Source: JAUIIK01 sp963745675 (GTDB lineage Bacteria > Chloroflexota > Chloroflexia > Thermomicrobiales > CFX8). Taken from it: a DNA stretch of 64,000 nt. Location of the stretch: the NCBI GenBank assembly GCA_963745675.1, contig CAVUYM010000018.1, positions 186,001-250,000 on the forward strand, written 5' to 3'. Positions 34,134 to 43,659 of this stretch are shown one piece after another. The translations under genes were made by a program, and so were the position numbers. The notes below the pieces were generated by a model. The model made no database searches. It saw only the letters and a list, made by a program, of their open reading frames with translations, and was not told the DNA's origin. Numbering within the stretch: position 1 is the first letter of the stretch; every line of letters starts with the position of its first letter.

Positions 34134-35888
34134 GTGGATGCAGCAAGGAACCCCAACCCCGAACACCGCCTGTCCGATAACTCTGCGCCAGGCGGCCTCT
34201 ACGAAGCGGGTAAGCGCGAAGTAGACCTTTACGTTCGAACCTACAACACCCTTTTGCAATCATCGGGGCCGATTGCGGTTGACGTGCTCGTTTCAGCGCA
34301 CATGAATATCGAGTCTTCTCTGCATCTCGGCGCGCGCGACACTGCGCCAGATATGGGAGCGTTCATGTACAGCTCCCTGCGTCTACCGCCGGAGATCGTA
34401 CGGGTTCGCACGGTTGTGCTCTGTCAGTCTGAGCGTCTCTTCCGTCGTGCCGGATATCCCGACGTCGAGAGTTGGACCTCTGTCTCGGCGCCCGGCCGGC
34501 GACGCAAATGGCACTTTGATGGAAATGAAACGCTGGCCGTCTTCATCGCCTCGTCATCGGATCTCGATGATCTCATCCCGACTATCGTCGCCTGGCAGAT
34601 CGAGTGGAACAAACTTCATCGAATCTGCCGGGAAGATGATCTACTTTCGTCCCTGCTCAAAGGAATAGAGACTAGTCCAGATGAGCCGTCCGAAGAAATT
34701 GGGGTGCGGCTAGGCATTAGCCCGTTTGACTGGGAGCGGCTCGTCTTGTCCTGGGGCGACGAATTTCGAGTCAATCTGGCCAGGCTTCAGAGCAGGCGTC
34801 AAGATTTGCGCCTGCATATGCTTGGCGGGACTTATCTTGGCTATGGCCGCGCGACTGACCACTGGTGGGACCCCGTGCGGCGCTTATGCCAGCGATATGA
34901 CCTCGCCCGGCGACCAACCTATTTCGTTTCATCGAACACGCACTCAGTCGTCAACGTCCTCTCCGGCACGGCTCGTCGTCGTCGCGACGAAATGGTCGAG
35001 TTCGTTGAAATGGGAGGATTGCCAGAACTCATCCCCGAGCTGCGCAAGTTGCAGTCCGGGGACGTTGAAGCTTCCTGGGATAATTTTCTATATTACGCCG
35101 CCCGGTATTTCCATCGGGCGTATCCCGACGAGCGGCAATCTCGTGATCGGGAGGAAGCCGAGCGTGGCATCTACAACCTGGAACCCGAGAGCGTCATCGA
35201 CGCTGGCATACAGGTCATCGACATGGCGAAGCTCCAGGAATCGGACATTGACCCACGCATCCGCGACGCTGTTGGGGATTGGCACGGGCTTGAGGGCGTC
35301 ATCATCAACATTAATTACCCGCTCGGTATGGCTGCTTATCACATCATGACGCAGATCGCGCAGACGGTCGATGATCTGCGCGGCGTCTATGTCCTGGGGA
35401 AGGCCGCGACGCTCAATGCCCGCATCGGCGACGTGATGATTTCGAACGTCGTCTACGACGAGCACTCGGAAAATACGTACTGGTTCGACAATGCGTTCTC
35501 CAAGGCTGATCTGGACCCATTTCTCGTTTACGGTTCAGCTCTCGATAATCAACGGGCGATCACCGTGCGCGGTACCTATCTGCAGAATCGTGGTCACCTG
35601 GACTTCTATTACCGTGAGAATTACACCGTCGCTGAGATGGAAGCTGGCCCCTATCTCTCGGGGCTTTCCGAGGACATGTTCATGACGCGTTATCCAGCTC
35701 GCGAACAAGTCAGGCTTTCCGACATACCGATTGATCTCGGAATCATCCACTATGCTTCCGATACACCCTACACCCGTTCCCAAACGCTCGGCGCGCGTGG
35801 CCTCAGCTATTACGGCATGGATTCCACCTACGCCGCGACACTGGCCATCGTGCGGCGCATCCTGGAGGTCGACGCAGTCGGGGCATAG
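34134..35888 (+). CDS. Large protein with nucleoside-phosphorylase-like C-terminal domain (DUF6909-like)
   Basis: This soluble 584-residue protein has an N-terminal part beginning near GGLYEAGKREVDLYVRTYNT. The last ~200 residues resemble the purine-nucleoside/uridine phosphorylase fold: VYVLGKAATLNARIGDV near residue 420, VRGTYLQN and YTVAEMEAGPYLS near residue 500 (the EMEA ribose-binding motif). The start codon is GTG with a weak Shine-Dalgarno, so the exact start is uncertain. My recollection is that homologues are labelled DUF6909, which I cannot check. The neighbours give no pathway. It could salvage or sense a nucleoside. Confidence 0.65.
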   Translation: MDAARNPNPEHRLSDNSAPGGLYEAGKREVDLYVRTYNTLLQSSGPIAVDVLVSAHMNIESSLHLGARDTAPDMGAFMYSSLRLPPEIVRVRTVVLCQSERLFRRAGYPDVESWTSVSAPGRRRKWHFDGNETLAVFIASSSDLDDLIPTIVAWQIEWNKLHRICREDDLLSSLLKGIETSPDEPSEEIGVRLGISPFDWERLVLSWGDEFRVNLARLQSRRQDLRLHMLGGTYLGYGRATDHWWDPVRRLCQRYDLARRPTYFVSSNTHSVVNVLSGTARRRRDEMVEFVEMGGLPELIPELRKLQSGDVEASWDNFLYYAARYFHRAYPDERQSRDREEAERGIYNLEPESVIDAGIQVIDMAKLQESDIDPRIRDAVGDWHGLEGVIININYPLGMAAYHIMTQIAQTVDDLRGVYVLGKAATLNARIGDVMISNVVYDEHSENTYWFDNAFSKADLDPFLVYGSALDNQRAITVRGTYLQNRGHLDFYYRENYTVAEMEAGPYLSGLSEDMFMTRYPAREQVRLSDIPIDLGIIHYASDTPYTRSQTLGARGLSYYGMDSTYAATLAIVRRILEVDAVGA

Positions 35889-35922
35889 CAGATTGAAGTT
35901 AGCGCCCATCTTTTTCGTGCCG

Positions 35923-35953
35923 TTGAGTCGTATATTCCGATGATGTAGAATAT
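35923..35953 (+). promoter_or_regulatory. Promoter and likely operator of the MarR-RND operon
   Basis: TTGAGT, a 17-base spacer and TAGAAT give a good sigma-70-type promoter. An inverted repeat, ATATTC-n10-GAATAT, overlaps the spacer and -10 box. It lies about 40 bases before the marR-like start. The position is right for autorepression by the MarR protein. Confidence 0.55.
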
Positions 35954-35993
35954 TTCACATTGATGGAAGTAACGACTTTCGGACGAAGGACTG

Positions 35994-36449
35994 ATGATGG
36001 ACAAGCGTGAAGAATTGGTGAAGCAGCTTACAGAGTTCGCCAATGCTTTCGAACGCACAGTGCGACGAACGATGCCGGTTGACTGGCCAGACGTCGAACT
36101 CACGATGCCCCAGCTCAAAGCGCTTGCCAGTCTGCTCGATGGCCCGCTCCGTATGGGCGACATCTCCAGCCTGAGCGGGATCAGTCATTCGGCTGCAACG
36201 GCGATGATAGATCGCCTGGTAGACAAGGCTCTCGTAACCCGCTCGCACGATCAGCATGATCGACGGGTTGTCGTGTGCGAGCTATCTGCGGAAGGAAGGG
36301 ATCTCATCGAGAGATTCTGGAAAGTACGCGAGGAATCGCTCCGCAAACTTGCCGATCACATGAGCGACGATGAACTGCGGACTGTAATCTCCGCGATGGG
36401 GATTATGAACGATGCCGCCGCACGGAACTCGAGTGATGTGCGTGACTAG
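35994..36449 (+). CDS. MarR family transcriptional regulator
   Basis: This 151-residue winged-helix regulator begins MMDKREELVKQLTEFANAFE. The DNA-binding core is LTMPQLKALASLLDGPLRMG...SLSGISHSAATAMIDRLVDK, then the wing DQHDRRVVVCELSAEG (the conserved DxRxxxxxLTxxG region). A start one codon later has better spacing from the GAAGGA Shine-Dalgarno. It is the first gene before a large RND exporter, so it probably represses that exporter and itself until a ligand binds. Confidence 0.88.
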   Translation: MMDKREELVKQLTEFANAFERTVRRTMPVDWPDVELTMPQLKALASLLDGPLRMGDISSLSGISHSAATAMIDRLVDKALVTRSHDQHDRRVVVCELSAEGRDLIERFWKVREESLRKLADHMSDDELRTVISAMGIMNDAAARNSSDVRD

Positions 36450-36520
36450 GAAACCTCAACTGGGAATCAAGAACTCCGTTTGATTTCGATGAAGGCTAAG
36501 AAGAATGGATTGAGTGCCTG

Positions 36521-39500
36521 ATGCGCCGCATTGTCTCCTGGTTGACCGAGTTTTCTTATCGCAAATCCTGGCTGGTTATTCTGGTTATCCTGGTTATTGC
36601 GGGATACGGTGCTTACACCTTCACCCGCGTCAATCAGGAACTGATTCCGGACATCGAGTTTCCGGTGATGACGCTCGTCGTGCAAAGCCCCGGAGATCAG
36701 CCGGATCAAGTCGCGCAAAATGTGATCGCCCCGATCGAGGCAGCGACTGCCGGACTCGACGGGCTCCAATCAACAGAATCAACGTCTGTCGCAGGCTTCG
36801 GCGTCATCCTCTATTCGTTCGAGTTCGGCACCAATATCGATGATGCTAAGGCCGCAGTACAGGAGCAAGTTAGCACCGTTCCGCTTGGTCCCGGGCGAAC
36901 GACAAGTATTCTGACCTTCGATCCTTCTATTTTGCCGGTTGTAACCTTCGATCTGCAGGGAGAGATGAATCAGGCCGGACTAACCCAGCTCGCGCAGGGG
37001 CGGATTATCCCTGAACTCTCGAATCTCGATGGCGTAGCGTCGGTAGAACTTGTCGGCGGAACGCTCAATCAAGCGGTCATCACGCTTGATCGCGAAGCTC
37101 TTCTCGAACAGGGCATCACCTACGACGATGTTGCGAGCGCGCTCCAGTCAAACAACGTCATCTTACCTTCGGGCCAGTTAGAAACAGGCAACTCGACGCT
37201 GCCCCTTCAAACGGTGAGCCTCTTCGACAGTGTCGAGGAATTGCAGGGGCTCCCGATCACTGCTGCGGATGGCTCTCTGGTTCCGTTGAACGAGATAGCT
37301 ACTATCGAGCAGGCAGAGGGAACCTCGGTTGGTCGTACTCGAACAAATGGCGAGCCGTCTGTCAGTGTCCGAGTCACCAAACTCAAAAGTGCAAACACCG
37401 TCGATGTCGCGCACGCGATTACCGGCAAGCTCGACGAAATAGAAGCCGAACTTCCAGACGGGATTTCGATCCAGATTTTTGAGAATCAGGCTAATTTCAT
37501 CGAAGAGTCGATTAATGGGGTGATCAAGGAAGGCATCATCGGCGGAGTGCTGGCGATCATCATTGTCTTCCTGTTCCTCTGGAATATCCGCTCGACCTTC
37601 ATTACCGCCGTCTCAATTCCTCTTTCCGTCACAATTGCGATCATCGCGCTTAACCTGTTTGGCAACTCGCTCAATATCATGACACTGGCGGGCCTGACGA
37701 TTGCAATCGGGCGCGTCATCGACGATTCAATCGTCGTGCTTGAGAACGTGTACCGGCATATGGCAGAGGGCGAGCCACCCTTCGCCGCAACCATAAATGG
37801 CGCCCGAGAGGTGACGCTTGCAATTGTCGGTGCTACGGCGACGACGTGCGCCGTATTTCTCCCGCTCGGTCTGATTGGTGGATTGATCGGTGAGTTGTTC
37901 TTGCCCTTTGCTCTGGCTGTAGTCTTCGCATTGCTTGGTTCCTTAATCGTTGCTGTCACCGTCATTCCAATGCTCACCAAATACACGATCGCCGGCCGCG
38001 TCAAAGTCGAGCCGGAGAAGAAGCCGGGCGACACGCGGCTCGGCCGCATCTACACGCCAATGCTGACCTGGGCGCTTCGCAATCGCTGGAAGACGGTGAT
38101 TGTCGCCGCGGTGGCGTTCATAGCCAGCTTTGCCCTTGTGCCGTTCCTGAAAGTTGCATTCCTTCCGGACACGAGCGAGAACGCGGTCACGATCAGCGTG
38201 AGTGCGCGACCCGGGCAGACCCAGCAGGCGGTGCTCGATCAATCCATCCAGGTTGAGGCTCTGCTTGAGGACTACGACATCGACCGATACCAGACAGTGA
38301 TCACCGGAGCCTCGGGCGATTTTGGGGCGATCGGAGCAATCATTGGAGGCGAGAATCCGAATAGCGCAACGATGACGGTCTTTCTCAAAGCGAGCGAGGA
38401 CAAAGGCGCTGTCGCGAATGAGCTGCGGGTAAATATCGCGAATGAAATACCGGACAGCTCAAACATCTCGGTGTCGGCGTCTGGCGGCGGCTTCGGCCCC
38501 AGTTCCGGCATTTTGATCACCGTCTCAGCTAACAGTGCCGAAGGGCTTGCGGCGCTCCCTGACTTTGCTCAGCAGGTGGCCGACGCTGTTTCGAGTGTCG
38601 ATAATGTTGCCAATGTTTCGAGCAATCTCGGCGAAGTACAGGACACCGTCCAAATCGACGTCGACGCCTCTCTAGCCGCAAAGTATGGACTGACACCAGC
38701 TGACATCTCGGCTGAGCTTCTTAATCTTTCGTCTGCGAAGACCGTGACAACGGTTTCGACTGAGTTCGGACCGATCCCGATTGTGCTCCAGACGTCGGGC
38801 GGCGATGCGACCACTATCGCCGAGCTTGAAAGCCTGCGGCTCACCTCGGATGTGACGCTGGGAGAGGTCGCGACTCTCTCCACTGTCCCGCAACAGGTGA
38901 CGATCACGCGTGTGGACGGGAATCCCGCAGCGAGTGTGACGGCAGATATCACGACGGATGACACCGGCGGCGTTTCTGCGGAAGTTCAGACTGCTGTACA
39001 GAAGCTCAACGAGCCGAATGGGTTAGACGTTTCGATTGGCGGCGTGGCCGGCGATATCCAGCAAGGGTTCGCCGACATGTTCATCGCGATCATCATCTCT
39101 ATCGTGCTCGTCTATACCATCATGGCGCTGCTCTTCGGTAGCTGGCTGGACCCACTTGTCATCCTCTTCAGCCTTCCGCTTGCGGCCATTGGCGCGATTG
39201 TCGCTCTCTTCGTCACCGGCACGTCGCTAAGTATCAGCGCACTCATCGGTGTGCTCATGCTCGTCGGTATTGTGGTGACGAATGCGATTGTTATGCTCGA
39301 ATTCGTGATCATGCTTCGCAAGGATCACGGCTATTCGACCCATGACGCACTCGTCGAGGGCGCCCAGACTCGCCTCCGACCGATCCTGATGACCGCCTTC
39401 GCCGCCATGCTTGCGCTTGTGCCGCTGTCGCTTGGATTCACCGAGGGGGCGTTGATTGCAGCTGATCTGGGCCGGACGGTTATCGGCGGGTTATTCACTT

Positions 39501-39658
39501 CGACACTGCTAACGCTCGTTGTCGTGCCGGTGATCTATAGCCTGGTGGATGATCTAAAGGTGCGCGTTGGTCACAGCGAGCGGGTGCCCGATCGCGAACC
39601 TGTGCTCCGAACGCCGAGTGATCAGCCAGCGACTGAGAGTCCGGCTTCGAATGGATAG
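36521..39658 (+). CDS. RND family efflux transporter (HAE1/AcrB-like)
   Basis: This 1,045-residue proton-driven exporter has the RND repeat layout. It starts with helix 1 then a large extracytoplasmic loop (EFPVMTLVVQSPGDQPDQVA). Helices 2-6 follow with the proton-relay motif AIGRVIDDSIVVLENVYRHM, then a second loop (SENAVTISVSARPGQTQQAV) and helices 8-12. No membrane-fusion or outer-membrane partner gene lies beside it. This fits a cell without a typical outer membrane, or a lipid- or solute-exporting RND. It is controlled by the adjacent MarR gene. The substrate is unknown. Confidence 0.9.
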   Translation: MRRIVSWLTEFSYRKSWLVILVILVIAGYGAYTFTRVNQELIPDIEFPVMTLVVQSPGDQPDQVAQNVIAPIEAATAGLDGLQSTESTSVAGFGVILYSFEFGTNIDDAKAAVQEQVSTVPLGPGRTTSILTFDPSILPVVTFDLQGEMNQAGLTQLAQGRIIPELSNLDGVASVELVGGTLNQAVITLDREALLEQGITYDDVASALQSNNVILPSGQLETGNSTLPLQTVSLFDSVEELQGLPITAADGSLVPLNEIATIEQAEGTSVGRTRTNGEPSVSVRVTKLKSANTVDVAHAITGKLDEIEAELPDGISIQIFENQANFIEESINGVIKEGIIGGVLAIIIVFLFLWNIRSTFITAVSIPLSVTIAIIALNLFGNSLNIMTLAGLTIAIGRVIDDSIVVLENVYRHMAEGEPPFAATINGAREVTLAIVGATATTCAVFLPLGLIGGLIGELFLPFALAVVFALLGSLIVAVTVIPMLTKYTIAGRVKVEPEKKPGDTRLGRIYTPMLTWALRNRWKTVIVAAVAFIASFALVPFLKVAFLPDTSENAVTISVSARPGQTQQAVLDQSIQVEALLEDYDIDRYQTVITGASGDFGAIGAIIGGENPNSATMTVFLKASEDKGAVANELRVNIANEIPDSSNISVSASGGGFGPSSGILITVSANSAEGLAALPDFAQQVADAVSSVDNVANVSSNLGEVQDTVQIDVDASLAAKYGLTPADISAELLNLSSAKTVTTVSTEFGPIPIVLQTSGGDATTIAELESLRLTSDVTLGEVATLSTVPQQVTITRVDGNPAASVTADITTDDTGGVSAEVQTAVQKLNEPNGLDVSIGGVAGDIQQGFADMFIAIIISIVLVYTIMALLFGSWLDPLVILFSLPLAAIGAIVALFVTGTSLSISALIGVLMLVGIVVTNAIVMLEFVIMLRKDHGYSTHDALVEGAQTRLRPILMTAFAAMLALVPLSLGFTEGALIAADLGRTVIGGLFTSTLLTLVVVPVIYSLVDDLKVRVGHSERVPDREPVLRTPSDQPATESPASNG

Positions 39659-39696
39659 CCGATGAGAATCGCAATCATCAGATTGGTGGACCGAAA

Positions 39697-40524
39697 TTGA
39701 CAAGCTATCTGGCTCCCTATTTGACGCGTTTGCTGATTGTCATGGGCGATCATCGAGACGCGGAAATCGGGGTCGAATGGGGCAGATCGTTGGCGGCAGG
39801 CCTCCATGTACCGATCACCTTCGTCAGCATTGTCGATGGCCCTAAAGAGGAAGCGACGGTCGAGCAGCTTGAATTGATCGCGCACGACAGCCTTGAGATC
39901 GTCAAATCGGATGACCGACTGCGGGGCTTCGAGGTAAACCATCTCGTCATCACCGGCGACCCTTCCGAGCGCTTGCCAGAACTGGCAGCCAGCCAACCGG
40001 GTTCGCTCCTGATCCTCGCGCTAGATCGCGATTCGGCCAGCGATCGCTCGCTCAGTCAGGGGTCTCGTTTGCGGGATATTCTTCGGAACATGCGAACCTT
40101 CTACATGCTGCTGCCGGTCGGAGCGCACATCTCGGAGCGCGTGCATTGTGTCGTCGTCGGCTACGACCAGTCCGAATTCTCAACGGAAGTCGTGCGCACC
40201 GCTCGGGTCATGGCAGGCTCCCTGGATGTAAACGTGATTGCCGTCGAAGCGATTGAGCCTGACGCAGTCGAAGTAGAGGACTTCAGAGCGAAAAGCCTCG
40301 TGATGGACGAGCGCAGGATTCGCGCTCGTGGATTCGCCAGCCGGACGTTACTGGCAGTTGCGCGTGCGCGTGACGCTGCAGCCATCGTTGTTGGATCGCA
40401 TGGCCTGGGAAGCTCCTCGCAGGACCTTATGGGGAGCACGTCGGAATGGCTCTGCCTTCACTCGGACCGGCCGGTCATTGTCGTTCCCCGAGACCGAGAA
40501 CTGGCCCACTCAAGTGACTCCTGA
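39697..40524 (+). CDS. Tandem universal stress protein (UspA family)
   Basis: This 275-residue protein has two Usp domains. The first (RLLIVMGDHRDAEIGVEWGR to ~130) lacks a clear ATP motif. The second ends AAAIVVGSHGLGSSSQDLMG then STSEWLCLHSDRPVIVVPR, matching the ATP-binding GxxGx9GS/T pattern. The chosen TTG start has a GGTGG Shine-Dalgarno, and a later ATG at MGDHRD is possible. The 3' end overlaps the next gene. It probably senses ATP or stress in the cytoplasm. Confidence 0.8.
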   Translation: MTSYLAPYLTRLLIVMGDHRDAEIGVEWGRSLAAGLHVPITFVSIVDGPKEEATVEQLELIAHDSLEIVKSDDRLRGFEVNHLVITGDPSERLPELAASQPGSLLILALDRDSASDRSLSQGSRLRDILRNMRTFYMLLPVGAHISERVHCVVVGYDQSEFSTEVVRTARVMAGSLDVNVIAVEAIEPDAVEVEDFRAKSLVMDERRIRARGFASRTLLAVARARDAAAIVVGSHGLGSSSQDLMGSTSEWLCLHSDRPVIVVPRDRELAHSSDS

Positions 40525-41248
40525 AGACGATTCAGTCGGCGTAAGTCATCGCAGGGAAGACACGCGGTCGCTGTTGGAAGTGATCGCGCTCTCGGCGGAG
40601 GACGCCGTTGCGGCCGAACTGGGTGGTGCGGATCGCCTGGAAATCGTCAGCGAAATCAGAATTGGCGGACTCACCCCGTTGGTTGAGCAGTTTCGGGCGA
40701 TTCGTGACGCTGTCAAGATCCCACTGCGGGTCATGCTGCGGACGAACGGTGGATTCATGGCGTCGGAGGAAGAACTTGACGCCCTCAGCGAGCGAATTTT
40801 TGACCTTCGCAATGCAGGTGCGGATGAGTTCGTATTCGGGTTTCTCGATGAATCCGGCGCTTTGGATCTTTCCGAACTCAACATAATCTCAGCTGCTGTA
40901 GATCCATGCAGCTGGACCTTGCACCACGCATTCGACCACGCCGTTGACCAGCGGGCTGCCTGGGAATCCGCACAATCTTTCCCGAATCTCGATTGCATCC
41001 TCTCCGGAGGAGTGCGTGGCGATTTGAAGCTGGGCCTCGAAACACTTTGTGAGCGTGCTGGTTGGCAGACCGAAGCGCTGAGCTGGCTTGCTGGTGGTGG
41101 ACTGGTACTGGAGAGAGTAGCCCCGTTGCGTAGCGCTGGAATTCGGCGATTTCATATTGGACGGGCGGCTCGGAGTGATCATTCGTGGGATCGACCGGTT
41201 AGCCGGGAGATGGTCCGCAGCTGGAGACAAGCGCTCGACGCTAATTGA
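40514..41248 (+). CDS. cutC: CutC family protein
   Basis: This TIM-barrel protein of about 244 residues has the CutC hallmarks: LLEVIALSAEDAVAAELGGA near the N-terminus, DRLEIVSEI, GGLTP and VMLRTNGGF. The core FGFLDESGALDL and the middle LHHAFDHAVDQ follow, and ILSGGV leads into the C-terminal part. CutC was first linked to copper tolerance, but its biochemical role is unsettled. The GTG start overlaps the end of the universal-stress gene by eleven bases, and other GTG/TTG starts are possible. No copper transporter lies nearby. Confidence 0.8.
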   Translation: MTPEDDSVGVSHRREDTRSLLEVIALSAEDAVAAELGGADRLEIVSEIRIGGLTPLVEQFRAIRDAVKIPLRVMLRTNGGFMASEEELDALSERIFDLRNAGADEFVFGFLDESGALDLSELNIISAAVDPCSWTLHHAFDHAVDQRAAWESAQSFPNLDCILSGGVRGDLKLGLETLCERAGWQTEALSWLAGGGLVLERVAPLRSAGIRRFHIGRAARSDHSWDRPVSREMVRSWRQALDAN

Positions 41249-41706
41249 GCTGCAAGCACTCGCATCATCAGCTGATGTTGGACGCAGCGATAGAGATGGG
41301 TCACTGGCCCGCTGCTATTGGCTTCGTCCTGAGCGGTGCTCGAATCTACAGAGCCCTGGGTTGGCAACGTGCCGACGCTCTATAGGTGATGGACAGGTTG
41401 CCCGGATTGCTGGAAATGAAGAGCGCTCGCAATCCATCTGGCCTATTTGGCTTGCCCCTCATGTTAAGGCGGCCAATCAAATGCTGACTGAGAATTGCTC
41501 TGTGCGCTTGCCCGGCTCCGATGCCGAATCCGGTGCGAAGGGGAACGATTACCTGTGCTGAGAGCAGGAATCTGAAGTTGCTCAGCACATCTCGGCATGA
41601 AAGCGGAAGCAGTATTTGTGTGGGGCTGTCATTGCTTGACATTCCATGTTTTTTCCTGCATCCTAGGAAACTAAGACATCACCACATTCCACCGAGGGGA
41701 GACGTC
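41249..41706. other. Intergenic region upstream of the small CPDC protein
   Basis: About 450 bases. Short frames do not resemble proteins. A likely promoter lies near 41,630-41,690, in front of the small gene (ttgcttgacattcc resembles TTGACA). No clear hairpin was seen. Confidence 0.4.
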
Positions 41707-41937
41707 ATGGTTTTGTCGTCAGCGAAGGTCGTTGATGAAGTCCGCGAACACCTCTGCTCTAAAGGGCTCTACGGCGACGTCACCGAATGGTGTGAAGCAC
41801 GCAATGACTGCGTTTATGTCGTGACCTGTCCAGATTGCACGACCGAGTTCATGCTGACTGATATCGAGTACGATGAACTCCTTGCTTGGAGTCAGTCGTC
41901 GGATCAGGCTTGCGGCGTGGACTTCCCAAACGCGTGA
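41707..41937 (+). CDS. Small CxxC protein, unknown function
   Basis: This 76-residue protein begins MVLSSAKVVDEVREHLCSKG and contains VTCPDCTTEFMLTDIEYDEL. Cysteines at CPDC plus two others (HLCS, TEWC) could bind zinc or iron, or form a redox pair. The start has a GAGGGGAG Shine-Dalgarno. It precedes a ThDP-dependent decarboxylase-like gene by about 50 bases and may be co-transcribed. No family was recognised. Confidence 0.6.
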   Translation: MVLSSAKVVDEVREHLCSKGLYGDVTEWCEARNDCVYVVTCPDCTTEFMLTDIEYDELLAWSQSSDQACGVDFPNA

Positions 41938-41988
41938 CGCAATAAGACCAACGATCCGGCACGGCCAGTCTAGAGAGGCGCGTAGCCC

Positions 41989-43626
41989 ATGGATGTTGCT
42001 GCCGCGATCGTTGAAATTCTCAAACGCGAGGGCGTTGAGTTCCTCATAGGATACCCGTCGAATCCACTCTTCGAAGCCGGAGCCGAGGCCGGTATCAGGC
42101 CGATCATCGTTCGTCAGGAACGCACTGGCGTTCACATGGCCGACGCGATCAGCAGGGTATCAGCCGGTCAGACGATCGGCGTCGCCGCGATGCAATTTGG
42201 TCCGGGAGTGGAGAATGCGTTCGGCTCAGTCGCTCAGGCTTACAGCGAATCGGTCCCGATCGTGGTGATTCCGGCCGGGTACCCGCGCGACCAGGCGAAT
42301 GTTTCGCCACGCTTCAGCGCCTTGCTCAACTTCCAGCAGATCACGAAGAACATCGAGCAGGTAAACCGTCCAGAGCACGTCGTGCGGGCGATGCGGCGAG
42401 CCTTCACCCAGGTCAAGAATGGTCGCCCGCGGCCGGTAGTCGTCGAAGTCCCATTCGACATGTTCGATGATGAGTTGCCAGGCGATTTCGAATACGAGCC
42501 CGCCATGCGCCGCTTGAGCGCCCCTAATCCCGCCGATGTTGATCGAGTAGCTGCGGCATTAATCGCTGCAGAACGGCCGGTAATCTATGCCGGTCAGGGC
42601 GTTCACTACGCTCAGGCCTGGGATGCCTTACGGGAATTGGCCGAGACGCTGGAAGCACCGGTGACCACCAGCCTGGAAGGCAAGAGCGCCTTCCCTGAGA
42701 CGCATCGGCTGTCGCTCGGATCGGGTGGGCGGGCCGTTCCCGCATCAGTCCATCATTTCATTCATAATGCCGACTTGATCTTCGGAATCGGCTGTAGTTT
42801 TGCGGCCACGAGCTACTGCATCCAGTTCCCGGCCGGGAAGAACTACATCCAGGCGACGCTTGATCCGTCGGATATCAATCGTGATCTCGAAGTTGGGGAT
42901 GCGCTTGTAGGGGACGCGAAGCTCACGCTCGAAATGCTGGTCCACGCGGTCCGCGACCGTCTCGGCAGCGAACCTCGAGGGCGAGCCGATGCTGTCGCTG
43001 CAGAGATTGGACGATTGAAGAGCGAGTGGCAGGCAGCCTGGCGTCACAAGACGGCGTCGGACGGCGCACCACTGTCGCCCTATCGTGTTGTCAGGGATCT
43101 CAACGCGACGGTTGACGTGCCAAACACGATCATCACTCACGATGCCGGCAGTCCGCGCGACCAGCTGTCGCCCTTCTGGGTCTCAGAGACGCCACTGAGC
43201 TATCTCGGTTGGGGCAAGACGACTCAGCTAGGCTACGGGCTCGGATTGGCGATGGGCGCGAAACTGGCAAAACCGGACAAGCTCTGCATCAACGTTTGGG
43301 GCGACGCAGCGATTGGTATGACTGGCATGGACTTCGAGACGGCGGTGCGAGCAAGCATCCCGATCACATCTGTCCTCTTCAACAACGGCGCGATGGCGAT
43401 CGAACTCTCGACAATGGAAGCGGCGACGGCGCGCTACGACGCGACGGCAATCACCGGCAATTACAGCGAGATGGCGAAAGCCTTCGGTGGCTATGGCGAA
43501 CGCATCACCGAACCAGGCGAGATCGTCCCGGCTATCCAGCGCGCGATTGAACAGAATGCGAACGGCGTTCCAGCGCTACTGGAATTCATCACGACTCAGG
43601 AGACTGATTACTCGGTCTTCTCGTAG
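41989..43626 (+). CDS. Thiamine-diphosphate-dependent enzyme (acetolactate synthase/decarboxylase-like)
   Basis: This 545-residue ThDP enzyme has the three usual domains. The catalytic Glu is in IIVRQERTGVHMADAISRV near residue 48. The middle domain is present, and the ThDP-binding C-terminal domain has INVWGDAAIGMTGMDFETAV...FNNGAM (GDx...NN motif). Possible activities include acetolactate, oxalyl-CoA, phenylpyruvate or sulfopyruvate chemistry; the sequence does not choose. No regulatory or small subunit is adjacent. It sits between the small CPDC protein and a convergent PPOX gene. Confidence 0.85.
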   Translation: MDVAAAIVEILKREGVEFLIGYPSNPLFEAGAEAGIRPIIVRQERTGVHMADAISRVSAGQTIGVAAMQFGPGVENAFGSVAQAYSESVPIVVIPAGYPRDQANVSPRFSALLNFQQITKNIEQVNRPEHVVRAMRRAFTQVKNGRPRPVVVEVPFDMFDDELPGDFEYEPAMRRLSAPNPADVDRVAAALIAAERPVIYAGQGVHYAQAWDALRELAETLEAPVTTSLEGKSAFPETHRLSLGSGGRAVPASVHHFIHNADLIFGIGCSFAATSYCIQFPAGKNYIQATLDPSDINRDLEVGDALVGDAKLTLEMLVHAVRDRLGSEPRGRADAVAAEIGRLKSEWQAAWRHKTASDGAPLSPYRVVRDLNATVDVPNTIITHDAGSPRDQLSPFWVSETPLSYLGWGKTTQLGYGLGLAMGAKLAKPDKLCINVWGDAAIGMTGMDFETAVRASIPITSVLFNNGAMAIELSTMEAATARYDATAITGNYSEMAKAFGGYGERITEPGEIVPAIQRAIEQNANGVPALLEFITTQETDYSVFS

Positions 43627-43659
43627 GCGTACAGACATGAAGCCAGCGTGTGATCTGCG

